Shown here piece after piece: positions 1 to 13,000 of a stretch of 64,000 nt of DNA (positions within the stretch are counted from its first letter, which is position 1; every line of letters begins with the position of its first letter). This stretch comes from Bedellia somnulentella (Eukaryota; Arthropoda; Insecta; Lepidoptera; Bedelliidae), in assembly GCA_963576735.1 (NCBI GenBank), contig OY755196.1:8847912-8911911 (forward strand), written 5' to 3'. The notes below the pieces were generated by a model. It saw only the letters and a list, made by a program, of their open reading frames with translations, did no database searches and was not told the origin of the DNA. The position numbers were made by a program, and so were the translations under genes.

Positions 1-221
1 GAGGTTAGTCGAAGATTAAGTTGGAGATTGGTGACTTAAAAATTCTAGCTTGCACTTATTGGGAATAAAGCTGTAAATCCACTAGAGATAAGCGGGGATG
101 TATTTTGAAATAATCAATAGAATTGCTTTATTTTGTGTACTAAGCGAGGCGATTAACGCATCAGTACATCTTTGGGGATTGGCAACCTTTATATGTAAGG
201 TAAATATGTAGTAGGTAACTG

Positions 222-672
222 TGTGGCTGAGGAATTTTTCATTCCAAAGCTCTGGCTACCCCGTTAAGGGATTTATAGCCGTGAGTATAGATATTTAGGT
301 ATTAGGGCTTTTTATTGAATTTTTAGGCGATGTGGTTGGAGACCCATCAAAATCAACTTCCAAAAGTGGCTGAGGAATTTATAATTACTTAGCCTTGGCT
401 ACCCCTTCTAAGGAATTATAACCGTGAGTATATGTATGTAACTGTGTAATGCCAGCTTAGAATAGCCTTAAGCCGTTTCTTTCCGCGGGTGTACTAAGAG
501 TCAACTAAGGGTTTTGGGGATTAATGTTTGATTTTAGGCGGTGTGGCTGGATAGTCGTCACCAACCATACTTTCTTTTACCATCTTTATCTAACTACATT
601 TCAAAAAGTGGTTGCTAAGTTTCTAATTCAGGCTTTTTAGGATTTATAGCCTAGTATTCATATACATACATT
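222..672 (+). repeat. Three degenerate SINE-A copies in tandem
   Basis: Successive partial copies at about 222-300, 301-443 and 446-672. Each contains GTGGCTGAGGAATTT, the CTGGCTACCCC stem and GCCGTGAGTATA, and the middle copy ends in TATGTATG. They lie 3' of the seipin stop codon in gene orientation. Confidence 0.75.
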
Positions 673-730
673 GGATCCTTCGAATATACATCCTCTTTAA
701 GAATTAGTTTATTATATAGCCACTATTTCT

Positions 731-848
731 ATTGGGGTGGGCAGAGCCTAAAATTGCCACTTTGTACGATCCCGTCAAACCCTTAAAGCTTCGCCTAAAT
801 TTATCAATCTTTTCATACATACCCTTTTCTTTACACGGACTTTTGAAT
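731..848 (-). mobile_element. RTE-type LINE 3' end fragment
   Basis: The stretch TTGGGGTGGGCAGAGCC and then CCACTTTGTACGATCC is a diverged reverse complement of the 3' end of the LINE at 58,425-59,295. It preserves the TTCATACATACCC segment but no open frame. Confidence 0.65.
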
Positions 849-941
849 AAAACAACAAAATAACATTACCAAAACCCATTTATAAAAATACAAACTACAT
901 TCAAACTTAACATGTATACTTAAATATATTCTTGTACTTCG

Positions 942-1021
942 TCAGTCTTCAAAATTGTTCTCCTGTTTGACAGGTGTTAAGTCGCCAAAAAAGCTATCTT
1001 CATCAAAAAAGTTGGATGAAT
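942..1021 (-). CDS. Seipin: Seipin terminal exon
   Basis: Acceptor TTAATTTTTCAG. It encodes SSNFFDEDSFFGDLTP, then VKQENNFED and a TGA stop at 944-942. The two leading bases complete an Asp codon with the G left by the previous exon. Acidic C-terminal tail. No AATAAA is seen in the following 100 bp of the transcript. Confidence 0.82.
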
Positions 1022-4000
1022 CTGAAAAATTAATAAAAATATGGTCAATAAATTGTTTAATAAGTTGCATCTTAATAAGTAAATACTCAAAAAAGCAAAA
1101 TCATTTATTTTCATAATATTTAAATCTTTCATGATTCATATTTCATTTGGGAAGTAGCAACTTCATGAGTTGAATAGGAGTATTTGAATTTAGATGAGAA
1201 ATATTTTTGAATATCACGTGCCATTGTCACCTGGTGTTCAAAGTACCCACGTTTTGAATGGACAGTGTACTCACGTGATAGGGGGCAGGCCTATCGCCGT
1301 TTTGTACGAATACAATGTCACATTCAAACTAACATCTTTCTGTATAAGAAGCGATTATCTTCCCTTAGAGCTATCAAGATAATTCTCAAAAATATCTCAG
1401 ACTCTTTATTTATTTACTTGCCTCAACTTTATCAACTTCAAGATGTGGCTGAAGAGTTCCTATCTCTAAAGCTCTGGCTACCCCTTTTTGGGATTTATGG
1501 CCGTGAGTATATGCATGTATGTATTTACTTACCTTCCTTTTCAAGTTTAACTTTTTTGTCGTTTCCATTTTCTTTTGCCTCTACATTGTTGGTGTTTGCT
1601 ACCGAAATCTGAAAACAAACGTAGGATAATGTAACATAGAAATAAGTATTGTTTTAGAATAGACTATTATAATTCTCTCATCTTTTTTTATACATTCATA
1701 TATTTACAGCCATAAATCCCAAAAAAGGGTAGCCGGAGCTTCAGAGCTAGAAACTCCTCAGCCACATTTGGAATTGATAGGAGACAAGATGGTAGAAATA
1801 AAGTATCGTTGGTGATGGGTCTCCAACCGAATCGCCCAAAAATCCCTTTAAAAAGCCCCATACCCTTAGTCGCCTCTTACGACACCCATTTAAGGAATTA
1901 ACCTAATGTGACGAGTATATATTAAAGCTGTCTACAGGTGATAAAAAAAAAATTCGGTCGAATCTTCTAGCAGAAAGTACTCATAAACTGTACATAAAAT
2001 TTAAATGATATTTATTTAGTATTGGGCGATGGTACAGAAGTAGGTACAGTTATTGCAGTAGATTTTTTATGTCACTGAAATGACAATACTAATTTAAAAA
2101 CTACTACTACTAACTTAAAAAGCCCCATATTTAGTTTGTGTTTACAAAGTTGTAAAGGAATTGGTATATATAGGGTCCATACAAAAAGTTAAAACAGGAA
2201 TTTCTTACTGAGACTTTTCTATCCGTATGTCACCAGACTCTATCTCATGAGCCCTACTAGTTAGACAATTGATTTTTTACAGAAGATTCTTTTCTGTTGC
2301 GATAACGACAAATACTCAAATCAGATTAATTTATGCAAAGGATATCCCATAAAACAGAAAGATTTTATGCTATTCAGACAAAATTTGAGCATCCCGTTAG
2401 GGACGGAATGGAATAGGCTATTTGACTGTAATAAAAATATACATTTCTTTTATTTCACTAGTCTTAATATTTCTTTTTTGGAGCAATAGGTTATAATGCG
2501 AGATAAAAATATTGCATTATTTCACTAAAATCCGTCTTCTAAAATAAGTATTTTCGATGCAGCTGTCACGTGACTAAAAACGACCGTGATTGGCTATTTC
2601 TATAATGACGTAGATCGCGCATAAACAGACTGTGTATCGCTTCGCTCATTGGTGTTTAATGCGGAATTGACGTCATTTGTGCTACAGCCGCCATATTACT
2701 TAAAGTCACGTTTTCGCGGCACATTTGAATATTGCATTTTCTTTTTCGATTTTTTGATAAAATAGCTAAAATGAAGACAGAAAAATGTTTTTTAGGGCTC
2801 CTTATAAACAAATTAACACCGTAAGATAGTTTTCAAAACTTAGTCAAATAGCCTATTATTTAGGCTACAATTTTAACCAAAAAACAATATCAAATTTCAC
2901 TCATAAAGTGCCAATGTGCTTCAAATCGTATTTGAAAATTGAATCAAAACAAGTCCCATTGAAAAATTGCAATTTGATAGTGCAATTTTAAAACGACATA
3001 TACATACATACATACATATACTCACGGCTGTAAATCCCTAGAAGGGGTAGCCAGAGCTAAAGAATTAGAAATTCTTCAGCCACTTTTGGAAATGTGAGAG
3101 GGGAGATGGTAAAAATAAAGGTTGTTGGTGATGGGTCTCCAACCGCATCGCCCAAAAATCGAAAAAATAAAACGAAAGGTTTAAAATAATGCTTACCTTC
3201 ATAAATCCTGGCAGCCCATCCTGCAAGTGATACCAGCTCAACACAAATATCATCGACACGAAGAATAGGTTTGAACTTATACCTGAAAAAATAAACAATA
3301 AATATTTTATTTAGTTTTTTTTTTGTGTGTTGTTTTTTGCTGTGTAGTGTCGGCTTAGAATAGCACTACTCCATTTCTACCCGTGGGTGATCGTAAGAGG
3401 CGACTAAGGGTATAGGGGCTTATTAAGTGATTTTTGGGCGATGTGGTTGGAGACCCGTCACCAAAAACATTTATTATTACCATCTTTTCCCCAATCAACT
3501 TCCAAAAGTGGCTGAGGAATTTTTCATTCCAAAGCTCTGGCTACCCCGTTAAGGGATTTATAGCCGTGAGTATATGTATGTATGTATGTAGATCCATACA
3601 TTACTATGACTATCGATCGCCAATTTTACAATCTTTTTAAACATGCTCTTTTATCCTTCACCTAAAGATACTTGCTTTTGTGAATACATTTTCAATTAGA
3701 TCTAAATGTATCGTTCGTGATCATCGTCAAAGAAGTACAGATGTGTAGGGAATGTGCGTTAGAAACATACCAAACAAACATAGATATCGCCAGAGCTTCA
3801 GACATCAACTTTCTTAAGCTGCTTTTGGAAACTGTGTTAGGAAAAGATTGCAACTTTACTATCTATCTATGTAATGGTCAGCTGTAATTTAATTAAGCAG
3901 TATTTTAATGACTATTGCAGTTTTTTTTTCAGAATTTTATTCTTTCTTATATTCATAATTTTTCTGAAATAAAGTTTTTTTTTTTTGATCCGAAAAATGT

Positions 4001-7000
4001 ATGCTTAGGTATATACCGAACCCAATTTTATTATATGTTTATTGAGATATATGTATGTGAAAGCTTGTTACTAACATATAGATAATGTATTATATTAAAA
4101 AATGCTATTGTATAAATCTGTGTGTTTCGAAACAATGTTAAAATGAAATTAATAAATAATCTCACCAAAAACAGCGGAGATCTTCGGCCAGTGGTACATA
4201 ACATATCGAAGTCCAGAGAAATGAGCCGTAATGAGGAGCTCACTCGAGTACACTTGAGCAAAACGAGATTGTAGCTCTATGTATGCGTCTGTTACTGGGG
4301 TGTCCTGGTGGAAAAAAAAACAATATCAATGTATAATATATAGTGTTGCACCGAATGTGGGTTCTGCCGAATGTCGAATTCGGCCGAATGTTCGGTATGA
4401 ATATTTGCCGAAGCCGAATTTTGGCCGAAGTTTGGTTAAATTTCGCGCGCTTTTGCTCAATGAAGAATTATAAGTATTTGACAGTATTTTGAAAAGAAAA
4501 GATGATGGATGTAAACGAAGCTAGAGAGGTTTGTCAGGATCGTACAAAGTGGCGATCGATAGTCTCTGCCTACCCCAATGGGAACAATGGGCGTGAGTAT
4601 AAGTAAGTGACAGTATTTTGTTGCTTTGTTACATAAATAAAACCTTAAAATAAGTCAGAAAGAATTATAAGATAAGTACATACAATACAAACATCAATAT
4701 ACTCAGGACCATTAATCCCAAAAAGGGGTAGCCAGAACTTCAGAGCTATAAACTCTTTATTTACATTTAGAAGTCGATAGGGGACAAGATTATAGAAATA
4801 AAGTATCCTTGGTAGCTTAGCTATATCCAACCGCATCGCCTAAAAAGCACTAAAAAGCCCCACACCCTTAGTCGCCTCTTACGGCACCCGTGGGTAGTAA
4901 CATTCTAAGCCGGCTTTACACGGCAACGTTTAAGATAAGTATTTGATTTATAAAAGTATTTTTTTAATATATATTATATAACAACAATTATGTTAAGTTT
5001 AAATCTTTTATTAAGGGCGTCCCCGGAAAAATAGGTTGATATTGATTGTTTGGAAATTCTATAAAGTCTGATTTGATGATATTGATATGACATGAATAAA
5101 ATATATGTTGGTGATTAGTTCATGGTGTTAAAATTTCATGTTTAACATTTTAATAATTTGTTGAAAAATATGATGAAAAAAATTGAATTGGAACATGCTT
5201 TGTTTTCATAAAAACCGTATAGGCTCCACTGACATAACATACATGTGAACTCATTATGAGTCTATATACGCGTAGCTTTAAGATCTGTAACTTTGATGTT
5301 TAACTTTTCATTTAAACATTATAGTTATTCAATAAAACTAAATAAACTACATTTATCCTGCGCGCGCGTTTTTTCCGTCCCTGTCACTCTCAGTAAATTT
5401 GACGTAAGAGTGAGCGCAATAGCTGCAAAATGCGGGGAGGCCCTTAATGCGTTTCTTTTATATTTAAATCAAACACCAAAACTCGACTCACACAGCTATT
5501 TATGTATTTTTCATTACATACTATTATCTACCGAATTTCGGTTAAATCTGCCAAATCTAACCGAAATTCGGCAGAATACGAACTTCGGTAAATCTGCCGA
5601 ACTTCGGTAATAACGAATTTTTAACGAATTTCGGTGCATCTCTAATAATATATGCATTAATTATCTTAGTTCGATCTGTGACCTATTAATTCACCGGAGT
5701 GAGCCTTTGTCGAACGAAACTCACTTTGATGGACTCAAATTGCGTAATTTCCCTGATTGCATATCTCAGCGACTGATAGGCCAATTTTGATGATTTACAT
5801 ACATACATACATATACTCACGGCTATAAATCCCTTAACGGGGTAGCCAGAGGTTTGGAATGAAAAATTCCTCAGCCACTTTTGGAAGTTGATTGGGGAAA
5901 AGATGGTAATAATAAATGTTTTTGGTGACGGGTCTCCAACCACATCGCCCAAAAATCACTTAATAAGCCCCTATACCCTTAGTCGCCTCTTACGATCACC
6001 CACGGGTAGAAATGGGGTAGTGTTATTCTAAGCCGACACTACACGGCTTATTAGGACCTCTGCCCCTCAAACTCAATCTAAACGTTCACGCCATATCTCG
6101 ACGAAGGTACTAATACTTCTGAACATCACGTGTCTTTATTATCACCATCTAGATTTTAAGAGTTTCACATATATACTCACGGCTATAAATCCCTAGAAGG
6201 GGTAGCCAGAGCTAAGGAATTAGAAATTCCTTAGCCACTTTTGGAAGTTGCGTGGAGAAAACATAGTAAAATAAAGGTTGTTGGTGATGGGTCTCCAACC
6301 GCATCGCCCAAAAATCCCTTAAAAGCCCCAATACCGTTAGTCGCCTCTTATGTACACCCACCGGAAGAAATGGGGTAGTGCTATTCTAGGCCGACACTGC
6401 ACAGCATATTGTGTAGTTTTAGTTCTAATAATACCTCATTATCCTCAAAATGCGGGAACAGTTCCACTTGTATCTGCTGCGTCTCCTCTTGAACACCGAA
6501 CACTAAGAACGGCGCGAGGAATAGGGTTCGAAGCCAGCGTTGCAGACGAGATCTGAACAAATCAAATCATTTATTTATTGAATCATTAAAAAAAAACAAA
6601 TTATAAAACTGAATTACATTCGTTATAATAGAAAAAGTTGCCGTGTAGTGTCGGCTTAGAATAACACTACCCCATTTCTATCCGTGGGTGATCGTAAGAG
6701 GCGACTAAGGGTATAGGGACTTATTAAGTGATTTTTGGGCGATGTGGTTGGAGACCCGTCACCAAAAACATTTATTATTACCTCTTTTCCCCCATCAACT
6801 TCCTAAAGTGGCTGAGGAATTTTTCATTCCAAAGCTAACCTGTAAGAAAGGGTCATAGGTAGGGTTACCATATGACAGGCGTTTGCCGCATTTGACAGGC
6901 ATTTTTAGGTTTAGACAGGCGTGCGGCCGGCATTGGTCTGAGACAGGCATTTTGGCCAGTGGAGTAAAGAAAGAAATCACCTGACAATTGAATCAGTAAA

Positions 7001-10000
7001 TGCAATATTGATTACTCAGGAAAATTACAAAATTGTATCTTGTGAAGATTTTTACGTTTACGTTTTAGAAAAGAAAGAACTATTAAAAAAAGCTGTGTAG
7101 TGTCGGCTTAGAATAGCACTACCCCATTTCTTCCGGACTTGGGGCCTATTAAGGGATTTTTGGGCGATGCGGTTGGAGACCCATCACCAACAACCTTTGT
7201 ACTACCATCTTTTCCCCACTCAACTTCCAAAAGTGGCTGAGGAATTTATTATTTCTCAGCTCTGGCTACCCCTTTTAGGGATTTATAGCCGTGAGTATAT
7301 GTATGTATGTATTAAAAAAAAATATGTCCTCTGATAAATATCCTTTCTCATTATTATCTGTTGGCTTTTAATTATAACCTACAGCGTTTTGCTTTAGACA
7401 GGCATTTTTCTGAAAAATCAGGCATTTTAAGTACCATACACAGGCATCCCTCTATTTACATATGGTAACCCTAGTCATAGGGAAGTACAACGGTTGCTTG
7501 TTCAACTTCGTAAAACTTCGTAAAAATAGGAATATAAAAGTAAAATTTAAATAGAAATAATAACTTAATAACTTATCGAATAGAATTACATATATCAATA
7601 TTAAACAAAGGAAAGAAATATTTCGACACCAGCGGGGATCGTACCCACGAGCTTTGGGTCAACTTCGATCATATTTAACAATGATACATTTGAATATTTA
7701 TTTTTCTACAATTATCGACCTTACCGCATTTTCTTAAGACCTATTATTTATTGCAAAATCTGTCGACTGCCAATAAAACAGTGCTTATCCTTCGATCGTA
7801 TATACCAAAGATACACTAACAAAGCACGAAAAAGGGCCCGGCCAAAGAGTGCTTTTTTACATGATAAGCACATCGATCATATATGTACCAAAAATGCCGC
7901 ACTCCATACGAATTCAACGCACAAAAGTGGACCGCGAGAATGACAAGACTGTATGACAATTAAATTTAATTTATTGTTTTTTGACATGAATTCCTCATGT
8001 GGGGATTATTACTCATAAATAAAAGATGTTATTAAAGGAAAGAAATTTCGAAATTTTTCTTTCCTTTAATAACATCTTTTATTTATGAGTAATAATCCCC
8101 ACATGAGGAATTCATGTCAAAAAACATTAAATTATGTGATAGTTAGGCGTTTCCAACATTTGCATTCTATCTGAAAAGGTAGACAAGTGGCCGTCCGAAT
8201 TAGTTAAAATTCGGAGGTAGGAAACGCAAACACTACTTGAACGTGTAAAAAAGAAACAAAGGATAGAGAAATTTCGCGCTGGATGCCAACTGACACTGTA
8301 GCTCAGTTGGCAGAGCGACGGGGGCGTATACCCGAAGGTCGCGGGTTCGAACCCCGCCAGTGTCGAAATTTTTCTTTCCTTTAATAACATCTTTTATTTA
8401 TGGACAATTAAATTTATTTTTCGACAATTAACGACCATACCACATTTTCTTAAGACCTTTATATAGCAAGCAAGATCAAGCACGCGACTGTCAGTGAAAC
8501 TGCGCTTACCATATAAAAAAACACTATTTTTCGTGCTTTGTTGGTGTATCTTTGGTATATACGATCGAAAGATAAGCACTGTTTTATTGGCAGTCGACAG
8601 ATTTTGCAATAAATAATAGGTCTTAAGAAAATGCGGTAAGGTCGATAATTGTAGAAAAATAAATATTCAATTGTCAAACAGTCTTGTCATACTCGCGGTT
8701 CATTTTTTGTGCGTTGAATTTGTATGGAGTGCGGCTATTTTGGTACATATATGATTGAAGAGCGTCCAGAATAATACCCACATCAGGTTTTACCCCACTA
8801 TGTCTATTGTGTATGTATATTTATGAGTGTAGATGGTAATTATTTATATGTATTTACATACATACATATACTCACGGCTATAAATCCCTTAACGGGGTAG
8901 CCAGAGCTTTGGAATGAAAAATTCCTCAGCCACTTTTGGAAGTTTATTGGGAAAAGATGGTTGTAATAAACTTGTTATATGTATTTATTAAACTATTTAT
9001 TTGTTTAACAACTAAGACACTTATTTTAAGACAGCTCAATGGGTAGAACACTTCTATCATGCAGACAGGCCTTGGTTCCAATCCCGGGTCAGGCCTACTC
9101 CAATTTGTCTTTTCTAAAGTCATATGTTTTGTTAGTTTAGAATGGTTGATAAGGGTGAGGGAAAACATCGTTAGGAAAGCCACATGGCTAAGTTGTACTT
9201 AGTCATGTGACAGTGTATCCGTACAAAAAAGGCGATAGGCCTGCCCCCTATCACGTGAGTACACTGTCCAAGCAAAACGTGGGTTACGTGATGTTCAGAA
9301 GTATCAGTACCTCTAACAACCCCTTCGGGTGTTGTAACTCCCATTGCAAACTATAAATATTTTTTAAATCTTTTTGTTCATGAAAACCTCATATGGGGAT
9401 TATTACTAATAAATAAAGAATAAATAAAGGATAGAAGAATTTCGCGCTGGCAGCCATTGACACGGTAGCTCAATTGGCAGAGCGTCGGGGCGTATACCCG
9501 AGGTCGCGGGTTCGGTTCCCGCCTGTGTTGAAATTTTTCTTTCCTTTATTTATTCTTTATTTATTAGTATAAATATTCTGCCGTATACCTACCATAACTA
9601 TTAATTCACTGACCTTATCATCCAAACGTTGTCTGCAACAGCAAGACAATTTTATTTCTATTTAATAATATTGGAAGTTGAGTGGGGAAAACGCGGTAAA
9701 ATAAAGGTTTTTGGTGATGGGTCCAACCGCATCGCCCAAAAATCCAATAAAAAGCCCCAATACCCTTAGTCGCCTCTTACGATACCCGTGGGTAGAAAGG
9801 GGTAGCGGCATTCTAAGCCGGCACTACACGGCCTTTTCCCCACTCAACTTCCAAAAGTGGCTGAGGAATTTATAATTCCTTGGCTCTGGCTACCCCTTCT
9901 AGAGAATTATAGCCGTGAGTATATGTATGTATGTTAATAATATTATTTCTGTCATATATATTAATTTTCGATGGGTAATGAATAGTTTATTATTCTATTT

Positions 10001-13000
10001 TATACATATATAAAAAAGATGTGTAGTATTATTTTAACTCTACAAATACTCCATACCCCAACATCCAAATATTATTGTAGTTGTCATAATGCGTGTCGGC
10101 TTGGAAAATCACTAACCCATTTTTTCCGCGGGTGTCGAACGAGCCCACTTACGGTGTTGGGGGTTTTAAATGATTATGAGACAATATAGCTGGAGACCAA
10201 CCACCAACAACCTTTATGATACAATTCCCCACTTATCTTCTAAAAGTAGCTAAGGATTTTTTGACACGATAACGGTTAGAATGAGATGGCAGTATACGAT
10301 ACTAAGTAAGTGAGTAAGAGATGGCTGCTTTATCCCACGCGATAACTAGTTTAAACACCGCTCGTGCTTGCCCTTCTGGTCTAGTTACCCCTTTTTGTAA
10401 TGTATAGCCGTATATATATTCGTATAATTTATTCGTAGTAAAATTTAACTCTTACATTTTGCAAGTTATCGCATACAGCTGCTATAGTGAAAAACTGTGT
10501 TGCAGCTGTAGACGCCCACCTCCTGGAGGCCTAGCACGAGCGCTATTTTATCGACACGCTAACGGTTAGAATGAGGTGGCAGTATACGATACTAAGTAAG
10601 TGCGGAAGAGATGGCTGTTTTATACCACGCGATATCTAGCTAAAAGGTCGCTCGTGCTAGCAATGCTGCAGGGCAAGCACGAGCCGTGTTTAAACTAGTT
10701 ATCGCGTGCGATGAAGCAGCCATCTCTTACGCACTTATTTAGTATCGTATACTGCCATCTCATTCTAACTGTTATCGTGTCGATAAAATAGCGCTCGTGC
10801 TTGCCCTTCTGTTCACATTATTGTATCTTAGTACAATCTATTAACATATAAGTAGAGTAAACGTAATATATGTTTGTAAGTAAGCTATGTATGTTAATTT
10901 TTTTGATAAATAAATACCAACCTATAACGAAGCATAACCGACCGGCACGATGACGAGACAAGCAGACCTCCTTTAGACCTCATTTGGGCACAGACCATGA
11001 ACATTCCTGAAATGATTAAAATTGACTAATATAATATATATCTCCTTACACTTAATTCCCTCGTATGTCATTCACAAAAAGATAAAAATAAGTAGTAGTT
11101 TAGCTCACATACATACATATACTCACGGCTATAGATCCCTAGAAGGGGTAGCCAGAGCTAATGAATTAAAAATTCCTCAGCCACTTTTGGAAATTTTAGC
11201 GGGGAAAAGATGGTAATATAAAGGTTGTTAGTGATGGGTCTCCAACCGCATCGCCCAAAAATCCTTTAAAAGCCCCAATACCGTTAGTCGCCTCTTACGT
11301 ACACCCACCGGAAGAAATGGGGTAGTGCTGTTCTAAGCCGATACTACACGGCATTTAGCTCACACTTAACTCAATTATAATTAATTATACTTGTTTGTGC
11401 ATGAAAACCTCATGTGGGGATTATTTACTAATCAATTAAGGAAAGAAAAATTTCGACACCAGCGGCACTCGAACCCACGATATCCCGGTCTACGCCCCGG
11501 TCTCTCTGCCAACTGAGCTATAGTGTCAAGTAACTACTGTTGCGAAAGTCTTTCCTTACTTCTTAACACCTTACTGGTGTCGAAACTTTTCTTTCTTTAA
11601 TACTATTATCCTATTAATATTATAAATGTGAAAGTTTAGATGTTGGTGTGTTTGAGGTGAAAAGGCTTTTCAAATATAAAATGTATATAAATGAAATTTA
11701 GCAGAATGCTAGATAATGACCCCAACTATCAAATAGAATACTTTATATCCCGGAAAAATTTAACTAATTCTCTTGAAAAGTATTCACGCCTGATTGAATT
11801 CAGAGTACCGAATAAAACACCTTAACCCTTTATAAGGCAGAGGGCATATAGCGACCACCATAATTTCAACCTTACCTAGCTTCAAATAGAAGTGAAATAC
11901 AATGAATTTTACCTAATCTTGCCTTATAAAGGGTTAAGCCACGTTAAGCTTTGTCATAAGTAAATTTACAGTACGAAGTGTGTCGGGTCAGCTTGTTAGT
12001 AAAGCAAGCCAGTCAGTCAAGTCTAGTGTAGTGTCGGCTTAGAATAACACTACCCCATTTCTACCCGTGGGTGATCGTAAGAGGCGACTAAGGGTATAGG
12101 GCTTTTTAAGTGATTTTTGGGCGATGTGGTTGGAGACCCGTCACCAAAAACATTTATTATTACCATCTTTTCCCCAATCAACTTCCAAAAGTGGCTGAGG
12201 AATTTCTCATTCCAAAGCTCTGGCTACCCCGTTAAGGGATTTATAGCGGTGACTATATGTATGTATGTATTTAAATAGATACAGTGTCGAACCCACGACA
12301 TCCGGGTATATGCCCCCGTCGCTCTACCAACGGAGCAATGATATTAAGAAACCACTCGCGCAAAAATTTGTATTTGCTTGTTTCTTCACACTTTAACAAG
12401 TGGTGGTGGAGTCCCGCTGGTCTTGAAAATTTTTGCATACATATACTCACGGCTATAAATCCCTTAAAGTACCCAGAGCTTTGGAATGAGAAATTCCTCA
12501 GCCACTTTTGGAAGTTGATTGGGGAAAAGTAGTAATAATAAATGTTTTTGGTGATGGGTCTCCAACCACATCGCCCAAAAATAACTTAAAAAGCCTCTAT
12601 ACCCTTAGTCGCCTCTTACGATCACCCACGGGTAGAAATGCGGTAGTGTTATTCTAAGCCGACACTACACGGAAAAAAATTGTTTGCTTTTTTTATTAGT
12701 AACTAGCTAACCCGACAGACTTCGTACTGTCAAACTTGCTTAAGACAATTTTAGGCGTTTTTTCCGGTACTCTTAGTTCAATCAGCCGTGAAAATTTTAT
12801 TATTCGAATTTTTCCTGGATGGAAAGTATCCTAACATAACATAATAATAACATAACATAAACGTACACGCCGAATATCCCCGAAGGGGTTGGCAGAGGTA
12901 CTAATACTTCTGAACATCACGTGACTTTGTCACCTGGTGTTCAGAGTACCCACGTTTTGCATGGACAGTGTACTCACGTGATAGGGGGCAGGCCTATCGC

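Larger units (their letters stand above)
4341..5644. mobile_element. Non-autonomous hAT element with nested LINE and SINE pieces
   Basis: Ends TAGTGTTGCACCGAA and TTCGGTGCATCTCTA are imperfect inverted repeats. The 8-bp duplication ATAATATA flanks them (4333-4340 and 5645-5652), the hallmark of hAT insertion. The interior is rich in CCGAA/TTCGG motifs near both ends and has no transposase frame. It carries an RTE LINE fragment (4500-4608) and a SINE-A copy (4676-4925). Confidence 0.85.
7690..8760. repeat. Rearranged inverted-repeat block around SINE-T copies
   Basis: Two segments, about 7690-7835 and 7850-7960, recur inverted at about 8525-8668 and 8669-8760, but in permuted order (left A-B, right A'-B' rather than B'-A'). 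Shared strings include CCGCATTTTCTTAAGACC and GTATATACCAAAGATACAC. The block encloses a near-perfect palindrome (7977-8124) and a SINE-T (8265-8400). Confidence 0.7.

Noticed and set aside
8290..8370. tRNA gene from TAGCTCAGTTGGCAGAGCG and GGTTCGAACCCC
   Set aside because: The acceptor stem does not close and the sequence continues into a repeat tail found at several other sites, so it is a tRNA-derived SINE.
10262..10810. CRISPR-like array from three repeated units
   Set aside because: Two units are inverted relative to each other and spacing is irregular; they are MITE arms in a eukaryotic genome.
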